Source: Flavobacterium sp. ACN6 (GTDB taxonomy: Bacteria > Bacteroidota > Bacteroidia > Flavobacteriales > Flavobacteriaceae). From it: a stretch of DNA of 64,000 bases. Position numbers and translations under genes: made by a program. The notes under the pieces were generated by a model. The model saw nothing but the letters and a program-made list of their open reading frames with translations. It had not been told where the DNA came from and searched no databases. This document shows, piece after piece, positions 1 through 8,498 of the stretch. Each line of letters starts with the position of its first letter. Position 1 is the first letter of the stretch. The stretch covers positions 24,697-88,696 of the forward strand of contig NZ_MRCQ01000018.1 of assembly GCF_002304005.1 (NCBI RefSeq), read 5' to 3'.

Positions 1-16
1 AACTGAGACCTAAGAA

Positions 17-1123
17 TTACTTAGAAGCGTTCTCTATTCTTCTTTGATCAATACGATTTTGAGCAATTGTAAGCGCTGCTTTATGAGTCGTAATATTATT
101 TTTAGCGGCAAAATCTATAATTTCTAAAGTAGTATTATAAATATTTTCCGTTTTAGTCATGATTTCAGCTTTACCGTAATTTGCTAATTCCGCGTAAACA
201 TTGATAATTCCACCAGCGTTAATCAAGAAATCTGGAGCGTATAAAATACCTCTTTCCTGCAGTCTTGCACCGTGAACATTCTCATCTGCTAATTGATTGT
301 TGGCAGCACCAGCAATAACTTTAGCTTTAATTTTGTCTACTGTATTATCATTAATTGTTGCTCCCATCGCACATGGCGCATAGATATCAACATCTGCTGT
401 ATATAAATCTTCACCAGTGTAAATTGTCGCATTGTATTTTGAAGCAACCTGATATAATTTTTCTTCATTAATATCAGTAATAGTTACCTGTGCTCCTTCT
501 TTAGTTAAATACTCTACCAAAGTTTCACCAACGTGCCCAATTCCTTGAACCAAAACTTTTTTACCATCTAAAACATCAGTACCAAACTGACTTTTAGCTG
601 CAGCTTTCATTCCTAAATAAACACCGTAAGCAGTAACAGGAGAAGGGTTGCCAGAACCACCTCTTTCTTCAGAAATACCCGTAACATAAGGCGTTACGTC
701 TCTTACTGTATCCATGTCTTTAGTTTCCATTCCAACATCTTCTGCAGTAATATATCTTCCGCTTAATGAATGTACAAATTCACCAAACTTACGCATTAAT
801 TCAGGCGTTTTCTGTGTTTTAGCATCACCAATAATAACAGCTTTACCTCCACCAATATTAAGTCCAGTAATGGCAGATTTAAACGTCATACCTCTTGAAA
901 GACGTAAAACATCATTTAAAGCTTCCCATTCTGTGTTATAATTCCACATTCTAGTACCTCCCAAAGCTGGCCCCATAACCGAATTATGAATACCAATAAT
1001 TGCTTTTAAACCTGTATCTTTGTCATTGCAAAATACAATTTGTTCGTGATCGTCAAAAGATAATTGACCAAAAACAGGATCCATTTTTTGAAGTTCCTTT
1101 CCAGTTGCGAAAGTTGCATCCAT
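17..1123 (-). CDS. Leucine dehydrogenase (Glu/Leu/Phe/Val dehydrogenase family)
   Basis: The 368-residue product matches the length and layout of NAD-dependent branched-chain amino acid dehydrogenases, which interconvert leucine, valine or isoleucine and their 2-oxo acids with release of ammonia. Visible landmarks are GPALGGTRMW (51-60), GMTFK with K82, GLNIGGGK with K94 (equivalent to the catalytic lysine of Bacillus LeuDH), ITAEDVG, the SGNPSPVTAYGVY segment, and the Rossmann motif VQGIGHVGE in the C-terminal half. The full-length resemblance to Bacillus LeuDH makes leucine dehydrogenase the best choice over phenylalanine or glutamate dehydrogenase, but substrate choice is inferred. The gene is divergent from the ABC exporter at 1328 across 204 AT-rich bases that must hold both promoters. 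Confidence 0.93.
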   Translation of the reverse strand: MDATFATGKELQKMDPVFGQLSFDDHEQIVFCNDKDTGLKAIIGIHNSVMGPALGGTRMWNYNTEWEALNDVLRLSRGMTFKSAITGLNIGGGKAVIIGDAKTQKTPELMRKFGEFVHSLSGRYITAEDVGMETKDMDTVRDVTPYVTGISEERGGSGNPSPVTAYGVYLGMKAAAKSQFGTDVLDGKKVLVQGIGHVGETLVEYLTKEGAQVTITDINEEKLYQVASKYNATIYTGEDLYTADVDIYAPCAMGATINDNTVDKIKAKVIAGAANNQLADENVHGARLQERGILYAPDFLINAGGIINVYAELANYGKAEIMTKTENIYNTTLEIIDFAAKNNITTHKAALTIAQNRIDQRRIENASK

Positions 1124-1327
1124 AGCGCTAGTATTAATTAGGTTAAAATTATGAATTTGTCAAAAAGACTTCTCAAACATAATTAAAAAATACACATGTG
1201 CTAATTTTTTATCTTTAAAATAACAATTTTACAATACAATTGTTTTGATTAAATTGCAATTTATTATAATTTTAATTACTAATAATTCACAAAATCAAAT
1301 CAATTCAATATCAGATTTCTTAAAAAA

Positions 1328-3106
1328 ATGAAAGAATTAAGCTATTTAAACAAATATTTCATTAAGTATAAATACAGTTTTTCGCTGGGTATTTTAATCA
1401 CCATAATCGCACAAATATTTTCTCTATTTACTCCAAAATTGATTAGTAAGTCATTAAATGCTATTGAGAATTTTGACAAACTATCTGCTGCAGACCAAAA
1501 ATCGGAAGTCGTTATTGCTGCTTTTCGACAAGATTTAATTCATAACGTGCTGTTAATCATAGCAACCACGATTGTAGCTGGATTTTTAACGTTTTTAATG
1601 CGCCAGACTTTAATTGTAATGTCTCGTCATATTGAGTTTGATTTAAAAAATGAGGTTTTTAGACAATACGAAAATCTTTCTCAGACTTTTTACAAGCAAA
1701 ATAGAACTGGGGATTTAATGAACCGTATCAGCGAAGACGTTTCAAAAGTACGTATGTATGTTGGGCCGGCTGTTATGTATACTATTAATACATTTATCCG
1801 TTTTGCGATTGTTATATTATATATGTATAATGTATCGCCGCTGCTTACCTTATACACGATACTTCCGTTACCAATACTTTCGTTTTGTATTTTTAAATTA
1901 AGTTCCGAAATCAATAAACGAAGTACTACTTTCCAGCAATATCTTTCTAAAGTTTCCAGTTTCTCACAAGAAATATTTTCAGGAATCAGAGTTATTAAAG
2001 CGTATTCTCTAGAAAAACAGCACCAAAATAATATGGTTGATCTTGCAGAAGAGAGCAAACGCAAGAGTTTAAGTCTGGCAAGAGTACAGTCTTTATTTGG
2101 CCCGTTAATGATTGCACTTATCGGAATTAGTAATTTGGTAGTTATTTATTTTGGAGGCGTAATGTATATTAATGGAACGATTCCGAATATCGGAACTATT
2201 GCCGAGTTTATTTTATATGTAAACATGCTGACTTGGCCGGTTGCTTCTTTAGGATGGGTTTCGTCAATGGTGCAAGAGGCAGAAGCTTCTCAAAAACGTT
2301 TAAATGAATTTTTGAAAATAGAACCAGAAATCAAAAACAACAACGAAAACACATCAGATATTCAAGGAACGATTTCTTTCGAGAATGTTTCTTTTACCTA
2401 TAACGATACTAATATTGAAGCTTTAAAAAATGTTTCGTTTACGGTTAAAAAAGGAGAAACGCTGGCAATCTTAGGAAAAACAGGTTCAGGAAAATCAACC
2501 ATACTTTCTTTAATCTCCAGATTATATGATGTAACCGATGGCGAGCTTAAAATTGATACAAACGAAATCAGTACTTTAAACTTAAACGATCTTCGAAATA
2601 ATATTGGAATTGTTCCGCAAGATGCTTTCTTATTTTCTGATACTATTAAAAATAATATCAAATTTGGAAATCAAAATGCAACTGACGAAGAAGTATTCGA
2701 AGCTGCTAAAAATGCTGTTGTCCACGATAATATTATTGCGTTTAATAAACAGTATGACACTGTTTTAGGAGAAAGAGGAATTACACTTTCGGGCGGACAA
2801 AAACAGCGTGTTTCAATTGCAAGAGCGATTATTAAAAATCCTGCTATCTTACTTTTTGACGATTGTTTATCTGCCGTTGACACCGAAACCGAAGAAATGA
2901 TTTTGAATAATTTATTTGAAATTTCTAAAGATAAAACAACTATAATTGTAAGTCATCGTGTGTCATCTGCAAAGAATGCAGACAAAATTATCATACTCGA
3001 AGACGGCCGTATTATACAACAAGGTTCTCATAATCAATTAATAAATCAAGACGGCTATTACGCATCGTTATATTTAAAACAACTTTCGGAAAAAGAATTA
3101 CTTTAA
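1328..3106 (+). CDS. ABC transporter, fused permease and ATPase (MsbA/MdlB type exporter)
   Basis: A half-transporter of 592 residues. The N-terminal ~300 residues form an exporter-type transmembrane domain with about six hydrophobic helices. The C-terminal half is a complete nucleotide-binding domain: Walker A GKTGSGKST near residue 384, Q-loop VPQD, signature LSGGQKQR near 487, Walker B ILLFDDCLS near 510 and the H-loop IVSHR. All catalytic elements are present, so it should act as a homodimer exporting lipid or a hydrophobic compound from the inner membrane; the substrate cannot be read from sequence. The start ATG follows an A-rich stretch with no Shine-Dalgarno, normal for this group. 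A DUF3276 gene follows after 53 bases and may be cotranscribed. Confidence 0.92.
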   Translation: MKELSYLNKYFIKYKYSFSLGILITIIAQIFSLFTPKLISKSLNAIENFDKLSAADQKSEVVIAAFRQDLIHNVLLIIATTIVAGFLTFLMRQTLIVMSRHIEFDLKNEVFRQYENLSQTFYKQNRTGDLMNRISEDVSKVRMYVGPAVMYTINTFIRFAIVILYMYNVSPLLTLYTILPLPILSFCIFKLSSEINKRSTTFQQYLSKVSSFSQEIFSGIRVIKAYSLEKQHQNNMVDLAEESKRKSLSLARVQSLFGPLMIALIGISNLVVIYFGGVMYINGTIPNIGTIAEFILYVNMLTWPVASLGWVSSMVQEAEASQKRLNEFLKIEPEIKNNNENTSDIQGTISFENVSFTYNDTNIEALKNVSFTVKKGETLAILGKTGSGKSTILSLISRLYDVTDGELKIDTNEISTLNLNDLRNNIGIVPQDAFLFSDTIKNNIKFGNQNATDEEVFEAAKNAVVHDNIIAFNKQYDTVLGERGITLSGGQKQRVSIARAIIKNPAILLFDDCLSAVDTETEEMILNNLFEISKDKTTIIVSHRVSSAKNADKIIILEDGRIIQQGSHNQLINQDGYYASLYLKQLSEKELL

Positions 3107-3159
3107 TTGTTGCGTAATAGATAATTTTTTATGATTTTTGAGTACTATTAATTCCAAAA

Positions 3160-3543
3160 ATGATAGAACGTATTATGAGAGAAAATGACATGTTAGAAAA
3201 AGAAGAGATTTTTTCTAAAGTATTACGAGCAGGAAGAAGAACTTATTTCTTTGATGTGAGAGCTACCAAAGCTGATGATTACTATATCACTATTACCGAA
3301 AGCAAAAAATTTACTGAGGAAGATGGTTCATTTCATTTCAAGAAACACAAAATTTACTTGTACAAAGAAGATTTTAGTGCTTTTGCCGAAATACTAGAAG
3401 AAATGACCTCTTATGTTTTGAACCACAAAGGCGAAGAAGTAATTTCTGAAAGACATCAAAAAGATTTTAAGAAAGAATACAGTTCTGAAAAATCTGAAAG
3501 CCAAAGATCTAGCTTTACAGATATTGATTTTGACGATATTTAA
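3160..3543 (+). CDS. DUF3276 / PUR-alpha-like nucleic acid binding protein
   Basis: This 127-residue protein has the sequence layout of the DUF3276 family, a bacterial relative of the PUR-alpha fold that binds single-stranded nucleic acid. The conserved block runs from about residue 14 to 90, with FSKVLRAGRRTYFFDVRA and a KKHKIYLYKEDFSAF segment; the last 35 residues are charged and probably disordered. Family members are nearly universal in Flavobacteriia and their role is not established. Three in-frame ATG codons exist near the start; the first at 3160 is used because the sequence is collinear from there, but starting at the third (MLEKEEIF) is possible. A good terminator follows. Confidence 0.8.
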   Translation: MIERIMRENDMLEKEEIFSKVLRAGRRTYFFDVRATKADDYYITITESKKFTEEDGSFHFKKHKIYLYKEDFSAFAEILEEMTSYVLNHKGEEVISERHQKDFKKEYSSEKSESQRSSFTDIDFDDI

Positions 3544-3569
3544 TTCAAAATAAACTTTTTATAAGTACG

Positions 3570-3602
3570 AGTCCAATTTGTTCTGCATTTTGGACTTTTT
3601 TT
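3570..3602 (+). terminator. Rho-independent terminator after the ABC exporter/DUF3276 pair
   Basis: A 7-bp stem AGTCCAA (3570-3576) pairs with TTGGACT (3590-3596) and is followed by a run of seven T. It lies 27 bases after the DUF3276 stop codon. Confidence 0.8.
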
Positions 3603-3632
3603 ATATATTAATTTATTATTTTAGATTTTGGA

Positions 3633-3646
3633 CCCGAAGTTTCGGG
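3633..3646. repeat. Dispersed CCCGAAG/TTCGGG palindrome
   Basis: CCCGAAgtTTCGGG flanked by copies of the AGATTTT motif. The same palindrome with the same kind of flanks occurs at 21667-21680 and in a variant form at 48966-48979, so it is a small mobile or REP-like intergenic element and not a site specific to one gene. Confidence 0.7.
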
Positions 3647-3705
3647 ACAGATTTTAGATTTTCTTCAATCAATTAAACTCGAAAACACAATTCAATACTT
3701 TTAAA

Positions 3706-4530
3706 ATGAAAAAATTAATTATCCTTCTAAGTTTCTTTCTCTACGGAATTTCAATCTCTTCGCAGAATTTAGAATACGAAACAAAAACCAACATTCAATA
3801 TTACAATACAGCTGCAAACAAATCTGACAAGTACATTAACGAAAGATGTGTGTTGGATATTTATTATCCAAAAAACAAAACGGGATTTGCTACAATTGTA
3901 TGGTTTCACGGCGGCGGCTTAACGGGCGGGAATAAAGAAATTCCTGAAGCCTTAAAAAATAAAGGTTTTGCGATTATTGGCGTAAATTACAGATTATCAC
4001 CAAAAGTAAAAGCTGCAAATGCTATTGAAGATGCGGCGGCGGCAGTTGCTTGGACTTTTAATAATATATCAAATTATGGAGGTGACAAAGCTCAGATTTT
4101 TGTTTCTGGACATTCTGCTGGCGGTTATTTAGGAATGATGATTGGTTTGGATAAAAAATGGCTTCAAAAAGAAAATATCGATGCTGATAAAATCGCTGGA
4201 TTAATTCCGTTCAGCGGACAATGTATTACGCATTTTGAAATTAGAAAAGAAAACGGAATTCCTGAAAAACAGCCTACTATTGATGCTTTTGCTCCTTTAT
4301 ACTACGTTCGCGCCGATGCACCGCCTCTTTTGTTAATTACCGGAGATCGTGAATTAGAAATGCTCGGACGTTATGAAGAAAACGCATACATGGCCAGAAT
4401 GATGAAATTATCAGGGCACAAACAAACTAAACTTTACGAACTTGACGGTTACAACCATGGAATGACTGAACCTGGTTTTCCGCTTTTAGTGAATGAAGTA
4501 AACCGAATTTTGAAAGAAACTAAAAAATAA
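3706..4530 (+). CDS. Secreted alpha/beta hydrolase, carboxylesterase/HSL-like
   Basis: The first 20 residues are a signal peptide ending near ISISSQ, so the enzyme is exported to the periplasm or beyond. It shows the oxyanion-hole motif HGGG at 68-71, the nucleophile elbow GHSAG with S137, an acid candidate in TGDRE (D214) and H251 in DGYNHGM, which completes a Ser-Asp-His triad in the right order. The arrangement is that of the BD-FAE/hormone-sensitive-lipase-like esterases that deacylate small esters or polysaccharide side groups. The natural substrate is unknown. The gene precedes another alpha/beta hydrolase by 23 bases and is likely cotranscribed with it. Confidence 0.88.
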   Translation: MKKLIILLSFFLYGISISSQNLEYETKTNIQYYNTAANKSDKYINERCVLDIYYPKNKTGFATIVWFHGGGLTGGNKEIPEALKNKGFAIIGVNYRLSPKVKAANAIEDAAAAVAWTFNNISNYGGDKAQIFVSGHSAGGYLGMMIGLDKKWLQKENIDADKIAGLIPFSGQCITHFEIRKENGIPEKQPTIDAFAPLYYVRADAPPLLLITGDRELEMLGRYEENAYMARMMKLSGHKQTKLYELDGYNHGMTEPGFPLLVNEVNRILKETKK

Positions 4531-4553
4531 TATATAATTTAAAATCCACGGCA

Positions 4554-5099
4554 ATGGAAACAAATTTATTGATATTACCCGGTCTGGGCGACTCAGGCGA
4601 AAAACACTGGCAGACCTTTTGGCATAAAAAATTCAAAAACTCCATTCGAGTGGTACAAGATAATTGGGACGAACCCGTTCGCGAGGATTGGATTGCGAGA
4701 TTAAACGAGAACATTTTAAAGCTTACTAAACCAACTATTTTGGTAGCACACAGTTTAGCGGTTTCGCTGGTGCTGCATTGGGCAGAAAAGTACAACAACC
4801 AAAATATAATCGGAGCTTTTTTAGTTGCTCCTGCAGATGTAGATTCACCTCAACACACACCAGAATGCATTAGAAATTTTTCGCCAATGCCAATTTACAA
4901 ATTGCCTTTTCCATCTGTTGTTGTTGCAAGCGAAAATGATCCTTACGCTTCTTTCGAAAGAAAACAATATTTCGCTGAAAAATGGGGAAGTGATTTTGTA
5001 AATGTCGGTCAGCAAGGACACATTAACTCTGATTCTGATTTAAAATATTGGGAAGAAGGACAGATTATTTTACGTGATTTTCTTTCTAAAATAAAATAA
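4554..5099 (+). CDS. RBBP9/YdeN family alpha/beta hydrolase
   Basis: A 181-residue minimal alpha/beta hydrolase with the family hallmarks: PGLGDSGEKHWQ near the N-terminus, the nucleophile motif AHSLA with S67, D129 in SENDPY and H156 in QQGHIN. No signal peptide, so cytoplasmic. RBBP9/YdeN relatives are small serine hydrolases, a few with peptidase or esterase activity, and most without a known substrate. It starts 23 bases after the upstream esterase in the same direction. Confidence 0.88.
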   Translation: METNLLILPGLGDSGEKHWQTFWHKKFKNSIRVVQDNWDEPVREDWIARLNENILKLTKPTILVAHSLAVSLVLHWAEKYNNQNIIGAFLVAPADVDSPQHTPECIRNFSPMPIYKLPFPSVVVASENDPYASFERKQYFAEKWGSDFVNVGQQGHINSDSDLKYWEEGQIILRDFLSKIK

Positions 5100-5106
5100 T
5101 TTAGTC

Positions 5107-5153
5107 TCAGTCGCGGTTTTCAGTCACAATGTGAGACTGTAAACTGCGACTGA
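5107..5153. repeat. Long imperfect inverted repeat between convergent genes
   Basis: Arms 5107-5125 and 5135-5153 pair at 17 of 19 positions around a 9-base loop; the arms carry CAGTCGCGGTTTTCAGTC-like sequence. A related sequence (CAGTCTCGGTTCTCAG with ACTGAAAACTGCGACT) occurs at 14210-14286, so this is a dispersed family. With no T-run it is not a classical terminator, though it sits where convergent transcripts meet. Confidence 0.7.
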
Positions 5154-5156
5154 ATA

Positions 5157-5492
5157 CTAGCCTATACGCAATCCATTCGGGATCTTAAAATCTGGAGCTA
5201 ATAAAATTACATCTCCCTCCTCGCCTACAGCGCCAAGAACCAGACATTCGCTCATAAACTTCCCGATCTGTTTTCTAGGAAAATTTACCACTGCAACAAT
5301 CTGGCGGTTTAGTAAATCTTCTTTTTGATATCTTTTTGTTATTTGTGCCGATGATTTTCGAATCCCAATCTCTGATCCAAAATCAATAGTAAGCTGATAA
5401 GCAGGTTTTCTCGCTTCAGGAAAATCATTTACTTCAATTATAGTTCCTACGCGCATATCTGTTCGATCAAATTCGTTCCAAGTTAAATCCAT
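5157..5492 (-). CDS. csaA: CsaA-type tRNA-binding/chaperone protein
   Basis: The 111 residues are a stand-alone tRNA-binding OB-fold domain. Recognised segments are TDMRVGTIIEVNDFPEARKPAYQL, SAQITKRY, VVNFPRKQIGKFMSECLVLGA and the C-terminal LLAPDFKIPNG. The length and collinearity match Bacillus CsaA, a homodimer implicated in secretion chaperoning, and E. coli YgjH; the biochemical role in this group is not established. It converges on the YdeN-type hydrolase across a long inverted repeat. Confidence 0.88.
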   Translation of the reverse strand: MDLTWNEFDRTDMRVGTIIEVNDFPEARKPAYQLTIDFGSEIGIRKSSAQITKRYQKEDLLNRQIVAVVNFPRKQIGKFMSECLVLGAVGEEGDVILLAPDFKIPNGLRIG

Positions 5493-5619
5493 TTTTAATT
5501 GTATTAGAATTACAAACCTATAAATTTTGTAATTAATGCACCTAATTCTGTAACCTATTTCTTTCGGTTAGCTTATAATTTTACTGTAGAAAATAGTATA
5601 CTAACGAAAAATATATAAC

Positions 5620-6513
5620 ATGGAACATACTGAACCAAATGCATGCATGTCAATTAAAGATTTTGAATCAAATTTAAAACAGGTTCACACCGATAAATAT
5701 ATAGAAACAGCTCAAAACGTAAGGTTATATGTTAAAGATTATGGACAGGGAAAACCAGTAATTCTTATTCATGGCTGGCCGCTTTCTAACGAAATGTGGG
5801 AATATCAAATCGACCATTTAGTACAAAATAATTACAGAGTTATTGCCTACGACCGACGCGGTTTTGGTAAATCATCGCAGCCTTGGGACGGTTATGACTA
5901 CGATACTTTAACAGACGATCTTAAAGAAATTATAGAACAATTGGAATTAGAAAACGTAACACTTGTTGGTTTCTCAATGGGAGGCGGAGAAGTGGTTCGT
6001 TATTTCAGCCGTCATGGCGGAAAGGGCGTTACCAAAGCAGTTTTAATTTCTTCAGTTATTCCGTTCCTTTTAAAAACTCATGATAACCCAGACGGACATC
6101 CGAAAGAGAAAAGTGAAACTACTGCAGCAGCAATTAAAGAAGACAGAATTGCTTTTGTAGACAATTTCGGAAAAACGTTTTTTGGCATCAATATTATCAA
6201 TAAACCAATTAGCACACCGCTTCTAGAATATTACAGATCATTATGTTCGCTAGCTTCTCCAAGAGCGACTTTGAAATGTGCTGAATCGTTCTCATTTACT
6301 GATTTTAGAGATGAACTAGATTTTATCAAGGTTCCAACTTTGATCATTCATGGTGATGACGATAAAATTGTTCCTATCGATCTTACTTCAAGAAAAGCTG
6401 CAAAAGCAATTGCAAATAATACTTTTATTGAATACGAAGGAGCACCACACGGTTTATTTTACACAGACAGAGAAAAACTAAACGAGGATTTACTGCAATT
6501 TTTAAATTCTTAA
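5620..6513 (+). CDS. Alpha/beta hydrolase, non-heme haloperoxidase/arylesterase-like
   Basis: A 297-residue single-domain hydrolase with a ~35-residue N-terminal extension before the first strand. Motifs: HGWPLS at 51-56 (oxyanion region), YDRRGFGKS, the nucleophile elbow GFSMGGG with S119, the acid in IIHGDDDKIVP and H277 in GAPHGL. This layout is typical of cofactor-free chloroperoxidase and aryl esterase relatives; the peroxidase activity of such proteins is usually incidental, so general esterase is the safer reading. The ATG at 5620 is used, with a second candidate at MSIKDF ten codons on. It is monocistronic: a strong terminator follows. Confidence 0.87.
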   Translation: MEHTEPNACMSIKDFESNLKQVHTDKYIETAQNVRLYVKDYGQGKPVILIHGWPLSNEMWEYQIDHLVQNNYRVIAYDRRGFGKSSQPWDGYDYDTLTDDLKEIIEQLELENVTLVGFSMGGGEVVRYFSRHGGKGVTKAVLISSVIPFLLKTHDNPDGHPKEKSETTAAAIKEDRIAFVDNFGKTFFGINIINKPISTPLLEYYRSLCSLASPRATLKCAESFSFTDFRDELDFIKVPTLIIHGDDDKIVPIDLTSRKAAKAIANNTFIEYEGAPHGLFYTDREKLNEDLLQFLNS

Positions 6514-6528
6514 AAACATAAAAAAGTG

Positions 6529-6579
6529 TCCAAAGAAGCAAGCTGATCCAGCTAACTGCTTCTTTGGATATTTTTTTTT
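6529..6579 (+). terminator. Strong Rho-independent terminator
   Basis: A perfect 12-bp stem, TCCAAAGAAGCA (6529-6540) with TGCTTCTTTGGA (6557-6568), is followed by TA and a run of nine T. The loop itself contains AGCT repeats that could extend pairing. Confidence 0.92.
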
Positions 6580-6643
6580 ATTCTTGTGCTCTTTTATTTA
6601 CAGATTTTTAAAGCTATTTTTGAAAATCTAATTTCTAGTAAAA

Positions 6644-7198
6644 ATGGCACAAGCTAAATCAACAATGCTTCCTTTAGGAACAATGGCTCCTGATTTTTAT
6701 CTAAAAGACACTAACTCAAATGACACTTTTTCTTTCGAAGATTTAAAAGGTTCCAAAGGTACTTTGGTTATGTTTATCTGCAACCATTGTCCGTTTGTGC
6801 TTCATGTTATCAATGAAATTGTAATGATTGCTAACGATTACCGCGTACAAGGAATTGGAGTAATTGCTATTTCAAGCAACGACATTGTTAAATATCCCGA
6901 AGATGCTCCAGAATTGATGACGGCATTTGCTATGCATCATAAAATTGATTTTCCTTATTTGTATGATGAAAGTCAGGAAACAGCAAAAGCTTATGACGCT
7001 GCCTGTACTCCAGATTTCTATTTATTTGATAATCAAGATAAACTTTTTTACCGCGGCCAACTGGATGATTCAAGGCCTGCCAACGGAATTCCTCTTAGCG
7101 GAAGCGACCTTAGAGGCGCTATAGATGCCTTAATTTACAACAGAAGTTTAAAAGAGCCACAAGTACCAAGTCTGGGCTGTGGCATTAAATGGAAGTAA
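6644..7198 (+). CDS. Thioredoxin-like redoxin (AhpC/TSA family)
   Basis: The 184-residue protein has a peroxiredoxin/thioredoxin fold: APDFYLKD at 15-22, TLVMFICNHCPFV with a CNHC motif (C46, C49), and a third cysteine C121 in AACTPDFYLFD. No signal peptide is seen, so it is probably cytoplasmic. Close relatives with the CNHCPFV motif are widespread in Bacteroidota and annotated as thioredoxin family proteins; the electron donor and substrate are unknown. It stands alone between two non-coding regions. Confidence 0.87.
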   Translation: MAQAKSTMLPLGTMAPDFYLKDTNSNDTFSFEDLKGSKGTLVMFICNHCPFVLHVINEIVMIANDYRVQGIGVIAISSNDIVKYPEDAPELMTAFAMHHKIDFPYLYDESQETAKAYDAACTPDFYLFDNQDKLFYRGQLDDSRPANGIPLSGSDLRGAIDALIYNRSLKEPQVPSLGCGIKWK

Positions 7199-7225
7199 AA
7201 ACTCACTAAATTGAAAAAGATTACC

Positions 7226-7396
7226 TATCTTTGCAGATCAATTTAATTCTCCTCATGGGAAATATAATATCACATACAGCTATAAAAAAGTCATTTTCCT
7301 TTTCGGGAAAATCGCTTAGTGCTGTAATTATTTCGCATAATAGGGCCTTTATTAATTAGGCCTCCGTCTATTCCAGTTTCTTCTTTCTGACGGAGG
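7226..7396 (+). promoter_or_regulatory. Candidate leader region: promoter, 34-codon ORF and hairpin
   Basis: TATCTTTG at 7226-7233 is a perfect TAnnTTTG promoter element. It is followed by ATG at 7255 opening a 34-codon frame that ends with TAG at 7357-7359. Immediately after the stop, CCTCCGTC (7361-7368) pairs perfectly with GACGGAGG (7389-7396), without a T-run. The arrangement of short ORF then hairpin resembles a leader-peptide attenuator, but the next gene begins only at 7575 and no amino-acid codon run is obvious. The remaining bases up to 7574 are AT-rich with no further feature. Confidence 0.35.
7255..7359 (+). CDS. Possible small ORF or leader peptide, 34 residues
   Basis: The frame starts with ATG 22 bases after a good promoter element and encodes a basic, serine-rich peptide beginning MGNIISHTAIKKSF and ending HNRAFIN. 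It is not recognised as a known protein. Position after a promoter and before a hairpin is the only support for translation; it could equally be a structured RNA. Confidence 0.3.
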   Translation: MGNIISHTAIKKSFSFSGKSLSAVIISHNRAFIN

Positions 7397-7574
7397 ATTT
7401 ACAATCAAGCTTAAGCATTTTATTATTTGACAAAAATCAATTTTGGTCAGATATTTTTTTGTTTTTCAAATTAAAACATTTTAAATCCTTTGTCTTATTT
7501 TAAGACTAAGAAGCAGTACGATTAAATTCATAAAAGAATCATTTAAATTTTATAACAATAAATTCAATATAGAT

Positions 7575-7970
7575 ATGAAACCAACACCCACTTTCTGTAA
7601 ATCAGATTATCAATTTTTAAGAGAATTGATTTTAAAAAGTAAAAATTCAACAAATACTAAAGAAGCCAATCAGCTTTCGCAAGAATTAGACCGCGCTGTA
7701 ATAAGCAAAGAAAGCGAACTTGATACTTCTGTTATCCGAATCAATTCTTTTGTAACAATTGAAGATGTGAAAGCCAAAAAACAAATGAAAATTCAAATCG
7801 TTTTACCTTCTTCGGCAGACGTAAAACAATCTAAGATCTCAATTCTAGCGCCGCTAAGTGTTGCTATTATTGGTTTTAAAGAAAATGATGAAGTAGATTG
7901 GGAATTACCGGCTGGCATCAAAACTTTAAAAGTAATTGCGGTAGATAATTCGGCTGTACATCATTCTTAA
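7575..7970 (+). CDS. GreA/GreB C-terminal domain protein, Rnk-like
   Basis: 131 residues. The C-terminal half (SFVTIEDVKAKKQMKIQIVLPSSADV to VDWELPAGIKTLKVIAVD) is the FKBP-like domain of Gre transcription factors; the N-terminal half is helical but too short for the full Gre coiled coil with its acidic tip. This matches the Rnk/regulator-of-nucleoside-diphosphate-kinase group, which binds RNA polymerase without cleavage-stimulating activity. Function here is inferred from the fold. A terminator follows within ten bases of the stop codon. Confidence 0.78.
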   Translation: MKPTPTFCKSDYQFLRELILKSKNSTNTKEANQLSQELDRAVISKESELDTSVIRINSFVTIEDVKAKKQMKIQIVLPSSADVKQSKISILAPLSVAIIGFKENDEVDWELPAGIKTLKVIAVDNSAVHHS

Positions 7971-7978
7971 CTTTTTAA

Positions 7979-8007
7979 ACACCTCATTCTGTGAAGGTGT
8001 TTTTTTA
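7979..8007 (+). terminator. Terminator of the GreA/Rnk-like gene
   Basis: ACACCT (7979-7984) pairs with AGGTGT (7995-8000), followed by seven or more T. Confidence 0.75.
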
Positions 8008-8029
8008 TATCTATTTGAAAATAAAAAAA

Positions 8030-8062
8030 AACGGTTCAATTATATTTTGAACCGTTTTTTTA
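8030..8062. terminator. Bidirectional terminator
   Basis: AACGGTTCAA (8030-8039) pairs perfectly with TTGAACCGTT (8048-8057); a T-run follows on the plus strand and an A-run precedes it, so it can stop transcripts from both converging genes, mainly the cytochrome c lipoprotein on the minus strand. Confidence 0.88.
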
Positions 8063-8078
8063 TGCTTTATTAAATCAA

Positions 8079-8402
8079 TTACAATTGTGAATGAATATAA
8101 CTGGTAACAGATGCTAATTGAGTTTCGTCTAATTTTGCCTTTTTACCCATTCTTACCAAAATTGGCGCCCATTCTTCTTTAGTGTATTTCTTTGGATCGT
8201 ACAATTTGTGGCATCTTGCACAACTGTTTTCATATAAGTTTTTCGCTTCTGCTAAATCTACATATGTAGTAGTTAATTCTTTAGCATCTCCTGCTTTTGG
8301 CGGAGGTGGAGGTGATGGCGCAGCTTCTGCAACCGTTTTTGTAGTACCGCAAGCCACTAAAAGCAGTGTCACAGCAGTTAAAGTTAGTATTCTTAATTTC
8401 AT
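8079..8402 (-). CDS. Small c-type cytochrome lipoprotein
   Basis: From the ATG at 8402 the product is 107 residues. It begins with a lipoprotein signal (MKLRILTLTAVTLLLVAC, lipidated C18), then a proline-rich linker (SPPPPP), then one haem-binding motif CARCH at 61-65 and a possible distal ligand M85. It is therefore a membrane-anchored monohaem cytochrome, likely an electron carrier in the periplasm. A longer in-frame start at 8447 would put non-signal residues before the lipobox and overlap the upstream terminator, so it is rejected. Confidence 0.87.
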   Translation of the reverse strand: MKLRILTLTAVTLLLVACGTTKTVAEAAPSPPPPPKAGDAKELTTTYVDLAEAKNLYENSCARCHKLYDPKKYTKEEWAPILVRMGKKAKLDETQLASVTSYIHSQL

Positions 8403-8435
8403 CTTGCTTTTTTTATTTGAAAGTAAATATAAAAA

Positions 8436-8463
8436 AATCCCATACACAGCGGTGTATGGGATT
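8436..8463 (-). terminator. Strong terminator for the immunophilin gene
   Basis: AATCCCATACAC (8436-8447) and GTGTATGGGATT (8452-8463) form a perfect 12-bp stem with a 4-base loop. On the minus strand it is followed by a T-run, so it ends the transcript of the gene at 8499-9431. Confidence 0.9.
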
Positions 8464-8498
8464 ACAATTTAAAACAATACTAAATTGCTTGTAAATTC

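Noticed and set aside
714..941. Plus-strand ORF inside the leucine dehydrogenase gene, and other antisense ORFs of 60-130 codons
   Set aside because: They lie opposite clearly coding frames, have no family resemblance, and reflect the AT-rich codon use of the true gene.
8403..8447. Longer N-terminus for the cytochrome c lipoprotein
   Set aside because: It would displace the lipobox from the N-terminus and run through the terminator of the upstream gene.
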